In this document: positions 23,258 through 33,656 of the stretch, piece by piece
How the letters are laid out: each line of letters starts with the position of its first letter
Position numbering within the stretch: position 1 is the first letter of the stretch
NCBI GenBank assembly: GCA_958450325.1
Contig: OY288242.1
Location: 2,480,001 to 2,544,000, forward strand
Reading direction: 5' to 3'
Source of the DNA: Agrostemma githago
Taxonomy: Eukaryota; Streptophyta; Magnoliopsida; Caryophyllales; Caryophyllaceae
Length of the DNA stretch: 64,000 nucleotides
Program-made: the position numbers and the translations under genes
The notes under the pieces: model-generated
Databases searched by the model: none
Told to the model about the DNA's origin: nothing
What the model saw: only the letters and a program-made list of their open reading frames with translations

Positions 23258-23690
23258 CACTAGTACAAAAAGCACTTGTGGTTTCGGTTAAAAAGGACAT
23301 ATGGCTACGGTTAAATGGGCGTAGTAATTCAAGGCGTAGCATCAAGTGCAAGAGTTGAGGATTCGGTTAAAAGGTGAAGCAAAAAACTATTTATGGCAAC
23401 GGTTATTTAAAAAAACCGTAGCCAAAAGCATAGTAAAGGATTCGGTTGTTATGTGGAACCGTAGCCAAAAGTCAGTAGCGGCATCGGTCACCTGTACAAC
23501 CGTAGCCAAAAGCGTAGTAAAGGCTTCGGTTGTTAAGTTGAACCGTCACCAATATTGATTAATGACATCGATTAATTATAACAACTGAAGCAAAAAGTGA
23601 GGATGAGCCTTCGGTTAAAGTATTAACTGAAGCAAAAATTGCTGAAGAGGCTTCGGTTATCACTACATCCAACCGTAGCCTTTTTTTTCC
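23258..23690 (+). mobile_element. CACTA transposon end with subterminal repeats
   Basis: It starts with CACTAGTACAAAAAGCACTT, a CACTA-type terminus. It is followed by about eight short subterminal repeats in alternating orientation around TTCGGTT and AACCGTAGCC, ending near 23,690. These repeats would be transposase-binding sites. The other terminus is not found, so the element is partial or longer than I can trace. Confidence 0.7.
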
Positions 23691-25015
23691 AGATATTGCA
23701 ATTTCATTTACCACGAACATGCATACATTAACGTGCAATTTAATTGCACGCTATTAAAAACAATATTATCATCAAATTATATGATACAACAAAATTGATT
23801 AAATCTAGAAGGAAACCTTTAACATCAAAATAAATTTATCCAATTTATCAATTCAATGTTTTGAAAATACAAATTGTATGTGTAATAATAATAATAAACT
23901 AAAAATATTCCAATTCAACAATAACTTAAAAACAATAATCATCCACCATTCGTTGTACTGCAAAAAAAACATAATATAACTAAAGATAGTTGTCCATAAA
24001 ATACGTTGCCCACAACTCTCAAACTTCATTGATCTCTTCATCTTTATAAACAACCTCGGATCCAAACCACTAGCAAAAAGGTATATACTCTCTCTGATTC
24101 ACAAAGATCTTCCCCTTTGATTAAAATATACCTCACATATATTAAACAAAGGGGAACATCTTTGTGAATCGGAGGGAGTATATAAGTTACATAACACGAG
24201 TTTAATTTTTGGAAAAGAGATAAATTAAATCTTCATTCGTGGAATGTATACCTTATTAGGATCTTTGATGTTCCGATAATGTCTAACTACATCCAACATG
24301 TAACGCATCACATAATATCCGCTTTCGGTGCTTCCGATTTGTTGATGACACTATAAAAAATATTACTAAAAGTTAGCATCATAAACATCAATGACATTAA
24401 AAAGCAACCCATTAAAAAAAAGTAAAGATCAGTAAAGCTCGAAACACTCACAGAAGTATCAGAATACATAACATCACAAACAACAGTATGAATAAAAGAT
24501 GATTCATCCCTTATTACTAGATAGCATTATAACCATTACATCAGTACGAGGTATAATACAATCCATCACAACATAGCAATTCAGTAAAAAACAATAACTT
24601 TACTTTTTTTCGAGTAGATTGTAGGTAGTACTTAGGTTATATATTTGAATTTGGAATATATCTTGAGTTTAGGAGTAGTTGTTAAGATATAACATATCTT
24701 AATAGCTTCCAGCATAAATAGCATAGCAATAACAAGACCAACAATATTCTAAAGAAACTTCTATCGAAAAACAAATACATATAACATCATTCGGTTAAAG
24801 TGATTGATTATCTTAGAGTTTGACGATCCCGTTGATACGATGAATATGATGCATGTTTACAGAGTCGAGTTGATTCCCTGCACACAAATGCTTTCATTTT
24901 CATTGTTTAAACAATTTTTTTGTGAATCACACTCTATCAAATTTTTTTAAGTGGAAAAATCAAACTCTAATCATAAGGATCGTTCGAATTCTCTGGAGAT
25001 TTCCGACTAGACTAG
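23691..25015. other. Non-coding DNA up to the LINE, with one MITE
   Basis: Apart from the MITE at 24,088-24,178 I see no gene. The last stretch before 25,016 may include the LINE 5' untranslated region. Its start is not definable here. Confidence 0.4.
24088..24178. mobile_element. Stowaway-like MITE
   Basis: A 91-bp near-perfect foldback from CTCTCTCTGATTCACAAAG to CTTTGTGAATCGGAGGGAG, flanked by TA at 24086-24087 and 24179-24180. Confidence 0.85.
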
Positions 25016-26317
25016 GTGATTTCCGGCGTGTACTGCGGCGTGGACAGGCCTCGACTCCGACAAGGCTGTCTCGCGCCAATTCTGGCTACCGATTCAATGA
25101 GGAAGAAGTCTCGCGCAATTCCGAAAGGTCCTATGGCCATGAAACCGATCACTCGTAAGGCAAAGGAGGACATATTGCGTAAAGTTTTCAAGAATTCCAA
25201 TTTGGATACTAATCTGCCGCTGAATGAAGACAGGTCGTCGTTATCGACCAACAATAACGTGATTGATATTCCGGGTTTGAATTATGTCTCGGAGGTCGAG
25301 GAGGACGGCGTCTCTGAATTCGTCCCGGATTCCGTGAATGATACGGAATTGAATGGGGGAGGATGGAAACAGAGAGCAGGTAAGAAAATTGTTGATATGG
25401 AAGAGGATGAGGAGCTTTTGCGATTCTCGGAGGAAGATTTGGACGACGAAATTGAGTATTGGAGTACCGCAGTGTACTGCTTTATTTTGGGCGCGAACCC
25501 GCCATGGGAGGTGGTAGAGGGGTTTGTGAGGAGAATCTGGAAAGATCATGGCATCGACAAGATCTCTTTTCTTCCTAATGGGATATTCATAGTCCGGTTC
25601 AAGGACAAAGATGCTAAGGTAAAGATTCTTAACCATGGCTATTTTATGTTTGATAATAAGCCATTGATTGTGAAAGAATGGACCGCTGATGCTACGTTGG
25701 ACAAAAAGGATGTCACTGAAGTACCTATTTGGATTCAGTTGCATGATTTACCTCTGAAATTTTGGGGTCGTTGTTTGCCTCGTTTGGCTTCGCTAGTAGG
25801 GTCGTATGTTAAATCAGACTTAGCTACTAAGGAGCGTACTAGGCTAGGGTATGCTAGAGTCTTGGTTATGGCGAAGGTTGGTCAAAAGTTTAAGCAGTCA
25901 ATCAAGTTCATGGATGAGCGTGAAAATTTGGTTGAGATTTTTGTCAAATATGAGTGGAAACCAACTTGGTGCTCCAAATGTAAGGGGTATGGGCATGAAG
26001 TTAGTGAATGTAGGAGGGATGAATTGAATCAAGCGAGGCAGGAGATGAAGAAAAAGAGAGGTGAAGGGGGAGGCGTGATTCGTCAGCCTGCACCGCGTGT
26101 GGTACCGGGTACAATTGTTACTACTCGTACAAATGCAGGGGGTGGGCAATCTGTAGCTCAAAAAGTTTCAGGCTCCGGCCCTAAGGGGCCTAGGACCATT
26201 CCTGTTGTGAATAGGGGGATCTCATTCACCGATGTGGTTATGGGAACGCCTACAAAGGAGCTGGTTGATGAAAACATTGGGGTTGGGTTGGAGTTGGTTA
26301 TCCATGGAGGTACATAA
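25016..26317 (+). CDS. L1-type LINE ORF1 (DUF4283 and CCHC zinc knuckle)
   Basis: A 433-codon intact frame encodes the Gag-like nucleic-acid-binding ORF1 protein of plant L1 elements. The DUF4283 domain spans about residues 135-300, with WSTAVYCFILGANPPWEVVE and the conserved PIWIQLHDLPLKFWG. It is followed by a zinc knuckle CSKCKGYGHEVSEC (CX2CX4HX4C) at about residues 322-335. The C-terminus is basic, then Gly/Val-rich. It precedes ORF2, whose ATG at 26,304 overlaps the ORF1 end by 14 bp in another frame, an arrangement that suggests coupled or reinitiated translation. Confidence 0.85.
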   Translation: MISGVYCGVDRPRLRQGCLAPILATDSMRKKSRAIPKGPMAMKPITRKAKEDILRKVFKNSNLDTNLPLNEDRSSLSTNNNVIDIPGLNYVSEVEEDGVSEFVPDSVNDTELNGGGWKQRAGKKIVDMEEDEELLRFSEEDLDDEIEYWSTAVYCFILGANPPWEVVEGFVRRIWKDHGIDKISFLPNGIFIVRFKDKDAKVKILNHGYFMFDNKPLIVKEWTADATLDKKDVTEVPIWIQLHDLPLKFWGRCLPRLASLVGSYVKSDLATKERTRLGYARVLVMAKVGQKFKQSIKFMDERENLVEIFVKYEWKPTWCSKCKGYGHEVSECRRDELNQARQEMKKKRGEGGGVIRQPAPRVVPGTIVTTRTNAGGGQSVAQKVSGSGPKGPRTIPVVNRGISFTDVVMGTPTKELVDENIGVGLELVIHGGT

Positions 26318-28475
26318 TATAGGATGTTGGAATGTTCGAGGCATGTGTAATATAAATAAGCAACGAACTATTAGTGAGTTTATTAGAAAACAGCAAGTAG
26401 ACGTGTTTGGGATACTTGAAACAAAAATAAAGAATAAAGCGTATGCAAAAGTTCATCAGAACATTTTCTATGAATGGAGCATTACGACTAATAGTCACTG
26501 TTCTAAAGGGGGTCGAGTCTGGTTATTATGGAAGTATGACAAGGTCGATGTCACAATTCTGGAGTATAGTAATCAGAGCATTCATATTAGAGTAACGACG
26601 AAGTCCGGGAAAAGCTACCTGCTCACTTTTGTATATGCATTCAATGCTTCTCAGGAGAGGTTGGAGCTCTGGAGGAGGCTCGAAACCTACGCCTCGTCAG
26701 GGTCGTGGGTGATTTTGGGCGATTTTAATTGTGTAATTGATGCTAGGGAACGACTTGGGGGCCCGTCCTCGGATGAGGCAATGGCACAGTTTAGAGACTG
26801 TATTGCTAACTGTGAAGTTAGTGACTTTAAATCGAGTGGGTCTTGGTTTACTTGGAATAACAAACACAAGGTGGCCGAGACTAGGGTGTATAGCCGCATT
26901 GATCGTTGCTTGTCAAACGATGAATTCGTGGGACTTTTTCCAAATGGGTTCGCAAATTTCCTTCCTGAAGGAACTTTTGACCATTGTCCTTGTGTGGTTC
27001 AGTTAGAGAAGCCGACGGGGAGGAGGAATCGAAGCTTCAAGTACTTGAACATGTGGGGACAAGCTCCTGATTTCGTGAATAGAGTGAGTGCAAGTTGGGG
27101 CGAAACAGTACGGGGTACCAAACAATTTCAGCTAGCGAGTAAACTACGTCGAGTGAAACGGCCTTTGAAGGACCTTAATGCATCTTGTTTTTTGGATATC
27201 GAGAACCGATGCTCACAGGCTGAACTAAGACTTGAGCAGTTGCAGGTTCGTTTACGGGCTGACAAAGCGCCTGATTTGCTGTGTGAGGAAGCTGAACTTA
27301 ATGAACTGGTGCATGGTTTACAGGCCGCTAGGTCTGATTTCTGGCGCCAGAAATCGAAGCAGAATTGGGTCAAGGGTGGGGATGTCAACTTGGCGTATTT
27401 TCATGGGATTTTGCGTGCTCGAAGATCCCATAATGCAGTGACCATGATCGATGATGAGGAGGGACGTGTTTGTGACACAAAGGAGGCGATCGAGGACGCG
27501 TTCACGCGTTACTATTTGTCACTCTTGGGTGAGTCCCGCGATGTCGAACTAGTGAACGTGGATTTGGTTCGCAAGGGGAATGTGTGTACTGAGGCACATA
27601 AAACCGTGTTGGAAGCTCCAGTTTCGACTGACGAGATCAAGAAGGTGATGTTTAGTATTTCTCGGGATAAAGCTCCTGGCCCGGATGGTTTCTCGAGCCA
27701 ATTCTTTATTGACTCGTGGGACATTGTAGGGAATGATGTCGTGGAAGCTATACAAGACTTCTTCGTCTCAGGTAAGCTTCTGAAATAGCTGAACTATGCT
27801 ATTATTATTCTGATCCCTAAGGTGAATAAGCCAAAAATAGTGAAAGAATTTAGACTGATTGCATGCTGTAATGTCGTGTACAAATGTATTGCTAAAATTA
27901 TTTGTGCTAGATTGGGTCGGGTTATGCCAAAAATTATCTCGCCTAACCAGGGTGGCTTTATTGCGTGTAGGAGTATTGTTGAGAATGTGCTGATATGTCA
28001 GGACCTAGTCCGGATGTACAATAGGGGCCGTATTTCACCTAGATGCTTATTTAAAGTCGACATTCATAAGGCGTATGACAGTGTGGAGTGGAATTTTGTG
28101 GATCAGATGCTCCGTGCTTTAGACTTTCCTGAACATTTTCGGGGTCTGATTATGGAGTGTGTTTCGTCGGTCTCATGTTCGTTATCGGCTAATAGGGATA
28201 TGTTCGGCTTCTTTCGGGGGAAACGTGGTCTGAGGCAAGGTGATCCCATGTCTCCGCTATTATTCACGATTTGTATGGAGTACTTATCCCGTATTATGTC
28301 TTTTGGCTTGGTTGAAGGTAAGTTCAAATTTCATCCGAAGTGTGGCGGGCTAAAATTGAGTCATTTGTTATTTGCGGATGACCTTCTCCTTTTTTGTAAA
28401 GGAGAGTCGGAGTCGATGGAGTTGCTTTGGAAGGCCTTTGCTACATTCAGTCGAGCGTCGGGTCTGTGTATCATT
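26304..28475 (+). pseudogene. L1-type LINE ORF2 (endonuclease and reverse transcriptase), broken
   Basis: The APE endonuclease occupies the first 230 residues: IGCWNVRGM, ILETKIKN, WVILGDFNCVID, YSRIDRCLSN and FDHCPCVV. Then come a linker and the reverse transcriptase: KAPGPDGFSSQFF, PKVNKP…FRLIACCN, LFKVDIHKAYDSVEW (motif A), GLRQGDPMSPLLF (motif B) and LLFADDLLLF (motif C). An in-frame TAG at 27,786-27,788 stands where the family normally has Gln (KLLKQLN), so a C-to-T change is likely. The frame is otherwise open. Similarity stops after FSRASGLCI at about 28,475, where unrelated DNA begins. The thumb, RNase H-like and 3' regions are missing, as is a poly-A tail. Confidence 0.85.
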
Positions 28476-28919
28476 AATATAGGTAATTAACTAAATATAT
28501 TGTATAAGTAAATATTTAGTTATCATGTCGCCCTAAACGAGAAAATGATATTTAGTTATTAGGTAATAAGTAAACATAAATACTCAGTATATAGGTCTCC
28601 CTCCACATTCCCACTTTCGTCCACCCTCTCCATTTTGTGCTTCAAATCTTTAACTCTCACAATAACATCTTCCGCCCTCATCCATTTTCCCTCAAAGACC
28701 ACTTGTGTACCCGTTAATAATAAGTAAACATAAAACCATAGGTAATTGATGTTATTCCTCTTTAGTAAAAGGCCACTTAATATATCCTAGCCACATTTAT
28801 TTTTGTGTCGCAAGTGTCAAATTCCCGTGGCTAGACTATTTGCCACGGTAAATTTTCCGTGGCGCAAGTAGCCGTGGCAACAAAATTTCCGTGGCACAAG
28901 TGATGATTTGTTGTAGTGT
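28476..28919 (-). mobile_element. CACTA transposon end (second family)
   Basis: The minus strand from 28,919 reads CACTACAACAAATCATCACT, then repeated GCCACGG motifs (GTGCCACGGAAA, TTGCCACGGCTACTTGCG). This is typical of CACTA termini with subterminal repeats. It differs from the end at 23,258. The inner part (28,476-28,790) is AT-rich with no gene. The partner terminus is absent, so the LINE was cut by this insertion or by a later rearrangement. Confidence 0.6.
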
Positions 28920-28939
28920 ATCTTAGTAGAGGCCGCTAA

Positions 28940-29312
28940 TGTGCGGGCGGGGTTGGGTGTTCTTTGTGAATTTCCCAACACGTACCCTCACCCCTTACTC
29001 AGAACCTCGATTTTCGGATGCCCGAAACCATTGGGGCACGAGAGTCATTCAATACACGGTATCCGATAGTGTCGGTATCGGTATCAAATGCAAAGGGACG
29101 AGCCCAATAAACTCTGACATTCGAATGGGCCATACTTTGTGCATGGCCCACTAAGATATAGAGTGGGTTCGAACGGGCCCGAACTCCCACAAAGTTCGGT
29201 GGCGACTCCACTTCGATTTAAATTTCAATTCGACCCATCTCATATGGAGATTCATTCGCCTCCCCAAACTCGCGCGTGGCCGGTCGGGGTGGACCTATGT
29301 CATGTCCATAAA
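28940..29312 (+). repeat. Second LTR fragment of the Tat/Ogre-like family
   Basis: This is a plus-oriented homologue of the minus-strand LTR at about 2336-2740. It has the same order of blocks: ACCCTCACCCCTTACTCAGA, CCGAAACCATTGG, CAAAGGGACGAGCCC, GTGGCGACTCCA, ATTCATTCGCCT and GTCGGGGTGGACCTA. It ends at GTCATGTCCATA without a primer site or gag behind it. It is a solo or truncated LTR. Confidence 0.8.
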
Positions 29313-29830
29313 TTATATTTGCATTGTAATTATTATTATTATTATGATTTTTATATTTATTGTCCAAATGAATGTTATTTGTAACGGTAATTGTTTTGAA
29401 TGGTGAACACAAAATAAATGTATGACATTGTCATTAAATGGTTATTATTATTATTATGTATTTATTATCTAGTTGAATGTTATTTGTAACGGTTATTGAT
29501 TTGAATGTTGTGAGGAATAATTATATTTATTATGTAATTAAATGTGTTGGCGTCACCATAATTACTATTATAAAAATTGCATGTAGCGGTTTAATACGAT
29601 TAGTTTTTTTTGTAACGGTCTAATCTCAATTATTGACTTCAATGTTTTGAGGAGTCATTATATTTATTACGTAATTAAATGTGTTGTCATCATTATTAGC
29701 AAATTAAATATTTTGAGAAATTTGTCAAGGTAAATTATGTTCTCAATTATTGATATAATAAATGTTTTTTAGGAGCTATTATATTTATTATGTAATTAAA
29801 TGTGCTATCATCATTATATTAGCTATTTCT
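29313..29830. repeat. Degenerate tandem repeat, about 120-140-bp unit
   Basis: TTATATTTATTATGTAATTA recurs near 29,520, 29,660 and 29,780, each followed by AATGTG and ATCATTAT-like DNA. TTATTTGTAACGGT blocks recur at 29,368 and 29,479. It follows directly on the LTR fragment and may be part of the same element's internal region. Confidence 0.55.
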
Positions 29831-30369
29831 AATAAGCAAACAAGCGAGCAAAATAGGTAAAGATTGGCGATATGAAAAGGCGAGGCTATAGTATTTGGAC
29901 TTGGAGGAGACGGTGTATGTGTTTGATGAAACTAAAAAGAGTACAACTGCTAATAAGGCATTTGTTCAGGTAGCTTTGTGTTTGTGAGATTGAATATTGT
30001 TGAACTTTGTAACATATAGTAGTTGGTAGTCCTGTGAAGTGTCAACACAATCAGAAATTTGGGTGGACTGTGATAGCAGAATAACAGATACAACAACACT
30101 GCATAAGATACTGGTTAGCATTGCTTTAGTTTTACATAGCAGATATCTTAGGACGAAAAGGGGTATGTGCCTGCTTAGCAGCCTGAGTGAAGAAGCTTGA
30201 TATATACGAAAAGGGGTATGTGCCCTATTCACCATACATGGGGATGCGGTGGTATATGATCGAAGTGCAAAAATTAGGTCATTATTAGTGTATCTAATCA
30301 GGAGTTTAATTCGACCTAAATATATTGAGTACAATATATTTTTGTATTGGGTTTAATGTATTTTTCTTA
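29831..30369. other. No gene recognised
   Basis: A 122-codon minus-strand frame is present but has no family features. I treat it as chance. Confidence 0.4.
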
Positions 30370-30456
30370 CTCCCTCCGGTTTTAAATGATAGTCCGATTT
30401 CAATATAATATTTCTTACCTATATTCCACAAATGGGACAATCATTTAAAAATCGAA
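30370..30456. mobile_element. Stowaway-like MITE, copy 1
   Basis: It starts CTCCCTCCGGTTTTAAATGA after TA, and the right arm is ATCATTTAAAAATCG. The right terminus is degraded. The family is the same as the copy at 31,443. Confidence 0.65.
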
Positions 30457-30814
30457 AAACCAATTGCACCTTATTTTACCTTTAATAATTTACGAGTAGC
30501 TTCCTTCCCACTACACATGATTGCATGCATGCATGCTCAAATAATATCAACTTGAGTAGATAAAGATAAAGACAAACCATGTCAATTAATTAAAACTCGG
30601 GTTGTAGGAGTAATTTGTAAGTTTTACTCCCCGGACACTATTTTTTACCTCATTATCCCAATATTTGTGAAGACTATTTAAATAAAATGAGTAAAAAAAA
30701 TAAGAAATGAGACTATTTGTGATGATAATTTTTAATTTTAATTAATCCGTAGTTATTGACATTTTTTTATACTTCATGAAAAATTAATGTGTTATTATTT
30801 ACATTTTTTAGTAT
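30457..30814. other. AT-rich non-coding DNA
   Basis: Contains GCATGCATGCATGC at about 30,525. Nothing else is supported. Confidence 0.4.
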
Positions 30815-31160
30815 TTTTGCAGTGCTCCTCGTAGTCTCGACGACACCTCTCTCCCCCACCACCTTCGTCCCTCTTGATGACGGGACGGGCGTTCTCTCTC
30901 TCACTATCTCTGTCCGTCCCGTCGACGATTTCTCCCCAACCACCTCCGTCTGTCCCAATGACAGGACGGACGTTTTGTCTCCCGGCCCCCTGACGCCGCA
31001 GCCAGGTGGGGAGTATAGTAGCAGTCACGGTCACTTTGACCGTGACTTTCTTAGTCAGAGTAGTAGCAGCTGTCTGCTACTATTGCCGTCAGGTGCGTGC
31101 GGCAGCAGCCGTTGCACCACTTTCCCCTGCGCCAGAGGTAGAGTTGGCGCAGGTGGAACG
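30815..31160. other. GC-rich island with six consecutive hairpins
   Basis: In AT-rich surroundings this stretch is clearly GC-rich and contains short inverted repeats in series. GACGGGACGG (30,879) pairs with CCGTCCCGTC (30,914). CTGTC pairs with GACAG near 30,951-30,965, extendable with one bulge. GTCACGGTCA (31,024) pairs with TGACCGTGAC (31,037). TAGTAGCAG (31,061) pairs with CTGCTACTA (31,074). TGCCG (31,084) pairs with CGGCA (31,100). CTGCGCCA (31,127) pairs with TGGCGCAG (31,145). A TTTGCAG precedes it (ending about 30,822), and another lies past the right end near 31,246. Open frames cross it, but none resembles a known protein. It could be a structured RNA, a transposon end or a gene fragment. 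Confidence 0.6.
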
Positions 31161-31442
31161 ACCTTCAATTCACCGCACTATCTACATACACACACTGAAT
31201 TGATAAGTTTGCATTATTTAATTAAGTTTATGTGTGTGGTTTGCAGGGTATGAGTCGCTTGTTGAATGTAAAATGATTTGTGGTAATGGCTTCTTAAGCT
31301 ACGTACAATAGCTTCTTTTTCTCCGACCTTCATAGATGATAATATATTTTTTTACTGAGTACAATATATTATTAATATATTTTTGTATTGAGTTTAATGT
31401 ATTTTTGTCTTAGTCCCTCCGGTTTATGTATTTTTGTCTTAT

Positions 31443-31537
31443 TCCCTCCGGTTTTAAATGATTGTCCAATTTCAATATGATATTCTTTATATATATGTAT
31501 TCCACAAACGAGACAATCATTTAAAAACCGGAAAGAG
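31443..31537. mobile_element. Stowaway-like MITE, copy 2
   Basis: CCCTCCGGTTTTAAATGATT on the left pairs with AATCATTTAAAAACCGG on the right, ending GAAAGAG before TA. A partial duplicate of the left edge (TCCCTCCGGTTTATG) lies just upstream at 31,411. Confidence 0.75.
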
Positions 31538-31829
31538 TATAATTCTCTTTTACATTGGGCCTCGACCTCTCACCATTGAGCCCTAGGTCACTACCCCTCC
31601 AAACAACTACTCCTATAACACCGGGCCACTAATTTATCAAATAGCTATAGTAGATAGGTTCTAATTTATCATGTTTTGATAAATAATGTACGAAAATCGA
31701 AACCGAATGGTAAAAATATTAATGTTTGAAATGGTGTGGCAAACTTTAAAAAATTGGTTAAGATTATTGACTTTTGCTACCCAAAATTCATAAAAATGTC
31801 ACATTCTCGTATATAGTAAGCAGATATGA

Positions 31830-31888
31830 GCCTTTCAATTTCTAGCCAATAAAATCATGCCAAGTGTGTGCCTTAAGAAGTGAGGATT
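31830..31888 (-). repeat. Dispersed repeat, copy B (partner of 14,316)
   Basis: Reverse complement of 14,316-14,373: CAATAAAATCATGCCAAGTG and the adjoining CTTAAGAAGTGAGGATT. The two copies are 17.5 kb apart in opposite orientation. Confidence 0.7.
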
Positions 31889-32039
31889 GTTAACAATTTA
31901 CGCCATGTGTCAATAATGACCGTCATCTTCCAAAAGGTGACAATTAAGTTAGAATAATCAGAACTAATTAGCCAATTAAATTTACCCAACAACGCATCAT
32001 TGACACTCGGTGTGAAAGTTGCTCTACTAATTTGAAGTT

Positions 32040-32554
32040 ATGAAATCCATCATGTGTTCTGAAGAGCAAAAGAAGGTATTTGGTGTGTCACCAAAGTTAC
32101 CCCGAAAAGATTCGATCAACAAAGTGGAAAGTAAAAAAGCAGAAACTCATATCCCACCTGGGTGGCCTATATATCTTTGTCACAAACTCAACTCACCAAC
32201 TCCATACACATACATACAACGATACTAATCTAGCAACTCATGAAACAAAGCAAATTAGCAAACACAATTAAACTAATACTCACGCAAGATATAAATAGAA
32301 ACATGTGTTTGTTTTAAATGATGGGAGACGTTACTGCATCATGAAAGTAAGAAAAGCAAATGATTCAAATGATCCAAAGAAAAGCAATTAGGCGAGGCAA
32401 ACGATGAAGCAAAATGGTGTTTGCAATCATGAACACAATAAATCAACAATCACGTCATGTACCCGATACATCAGGAAGCAGACTAATACTTATGCAAAAT
32501 GACGACGTACCGAGTTAAGTTGGGTGGTGAAGGGAGCCCGGTCACGGAAATCGG
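32040..32554. other. No gene recognised
   Basis: Only short frames without family features. A-rich, otherwise featureless. Confidence 0.35.
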
Positions 32555-32700
32555 GTGGCTTTGACTGTACAATTGGGTGGTATATTGAGGTCCATGCTCT
32601 TCCACAATTCTTGCATCCATTATTGTAGGTGGTGAATTATAGGTATGGAAGATGAGGAGGGGAGTGAGAGCTGGGAGGTGAAGCGAGCTGATGTATTAAT
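32555..32700 (+). repeat. Dispersed repeat, copy B (partner of 19,410)
   Basis: It contains GGTGGCTTTGACTGTACA, TATTGAGGTCCATGCTCT and TGTAGGTGGTGAATTATAGG in the same order as the copy at 19,410. The origin is unidentified. Confidence 0.5.
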
Positions 32701-33139
32701 CAGGCAATGAATTGGATTGCCTTAAAAGCTTGCTTATGTGAGTTTTGCTAGTTTGCCAATAAGAGTACGACACGTGGTTGTATTAGGAGCTAGTATTAGG
32801 TGAGTGTTGGATGAAGATTGGTTTGTTTGTAATTTAATATAATATATAGATTTCAAATATTTTTGGTATGTTATGGATCGAGCAACCCAATTATGACCCA
32901 TATTCTCATATAGTGGTTCATGTAACTATGTAAGGTTTGTGTCGGAAGCCTCCAATTCTATCCTGACTTACCTAAATTTCGTGTTGTATTTGTATCAACG
33001 GCTCAATGCAATTACTTAAACGAATCATATAGTCTCAAATAATCGATTAATTTTGCGTCAGTTCATGTCATGTTATCACGTGGAGTAATGATGGGGATGC
33101 GGCCGTGCCCTATTGATTACGACCTTACAAAGTATTTAT

Positions 33140-33648
33140 CAGGGCTTGGCGATTTTAGGTCCGGACCAAAAAATGGACCAGAGCAAAACCGGACCAAGTA
33201 CTTTTAGGTCCGATCCTCGGTCCACATTTTTTTAGGTTTTGGTCTTAGGTTCAGTCCGATCCAAGATCGGTTAATTTAGGTCTGGACCGAATAAACCGAA
33301 TTTTATGTTTTTTTAAAACTAATCATTAAAAAAATAACATAAAACAAATGATCATTTTATCATCAAAAGACATTATAAATTAACATTAACAATTATTTTC
33401 ATTAAACAAATCGTATTATTATTATTCAGTGGTGTTGATTTAGTAGAATTATACACTACGGAGTATGTATTTATCGTTTTAGGTCCATTCCGGTCAAAGA
33501 CTGGACCGGACCGGATATTTCATATTTAGTCCGGTCTAAGACCGAAAGTTTTAGGTCCGATCTTCGATCCATAATTTAATTATTTTCAATCTTCGATCCG
33601 ATCCGATCCAATTTGGTCCGGTTCGGTCCGGTCTTGTGGTCACCCGTA
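33140..33648. mobile_element. hAT-type MITE with GGTCCGG/GGTCCGATC repeats
   Basis: The 8-bp duplication GTATTTAT lies at 33,132-33,139 and 33,649-33,656. The ends are CAGGGCTTGG on the left and GGTCACCCGTA on the right, an imperfect TIR. The interior consists of GGTCCGGACC, TTTTAGGTCCGATC and their complements around an AT-rich centre, much like the element at 4,215. It ends about 630 bp before the PKL start codon. Confidence 0.7.
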
Positions 33649-33656
33649 GTATTTAT

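Noticed and set aside
25241..25744. 167-codon minus-strand frame
   Set aside because: It is antisense to LINE ORF1, which has clear domains. A shadow frame.
29966..30334. 122-codon open frame on the minus strand
   Set aside because: No family features, odd composition and no splice context. Likely chance in AT-rich DNA.
30789..31253. 154-codon open frame over the GC-rich island
   Set aside because: Ser/Pro/Thr-rich low-complexity reading with several other open frames on both strands, as expected for GC-rich DNA. No protein recognised.
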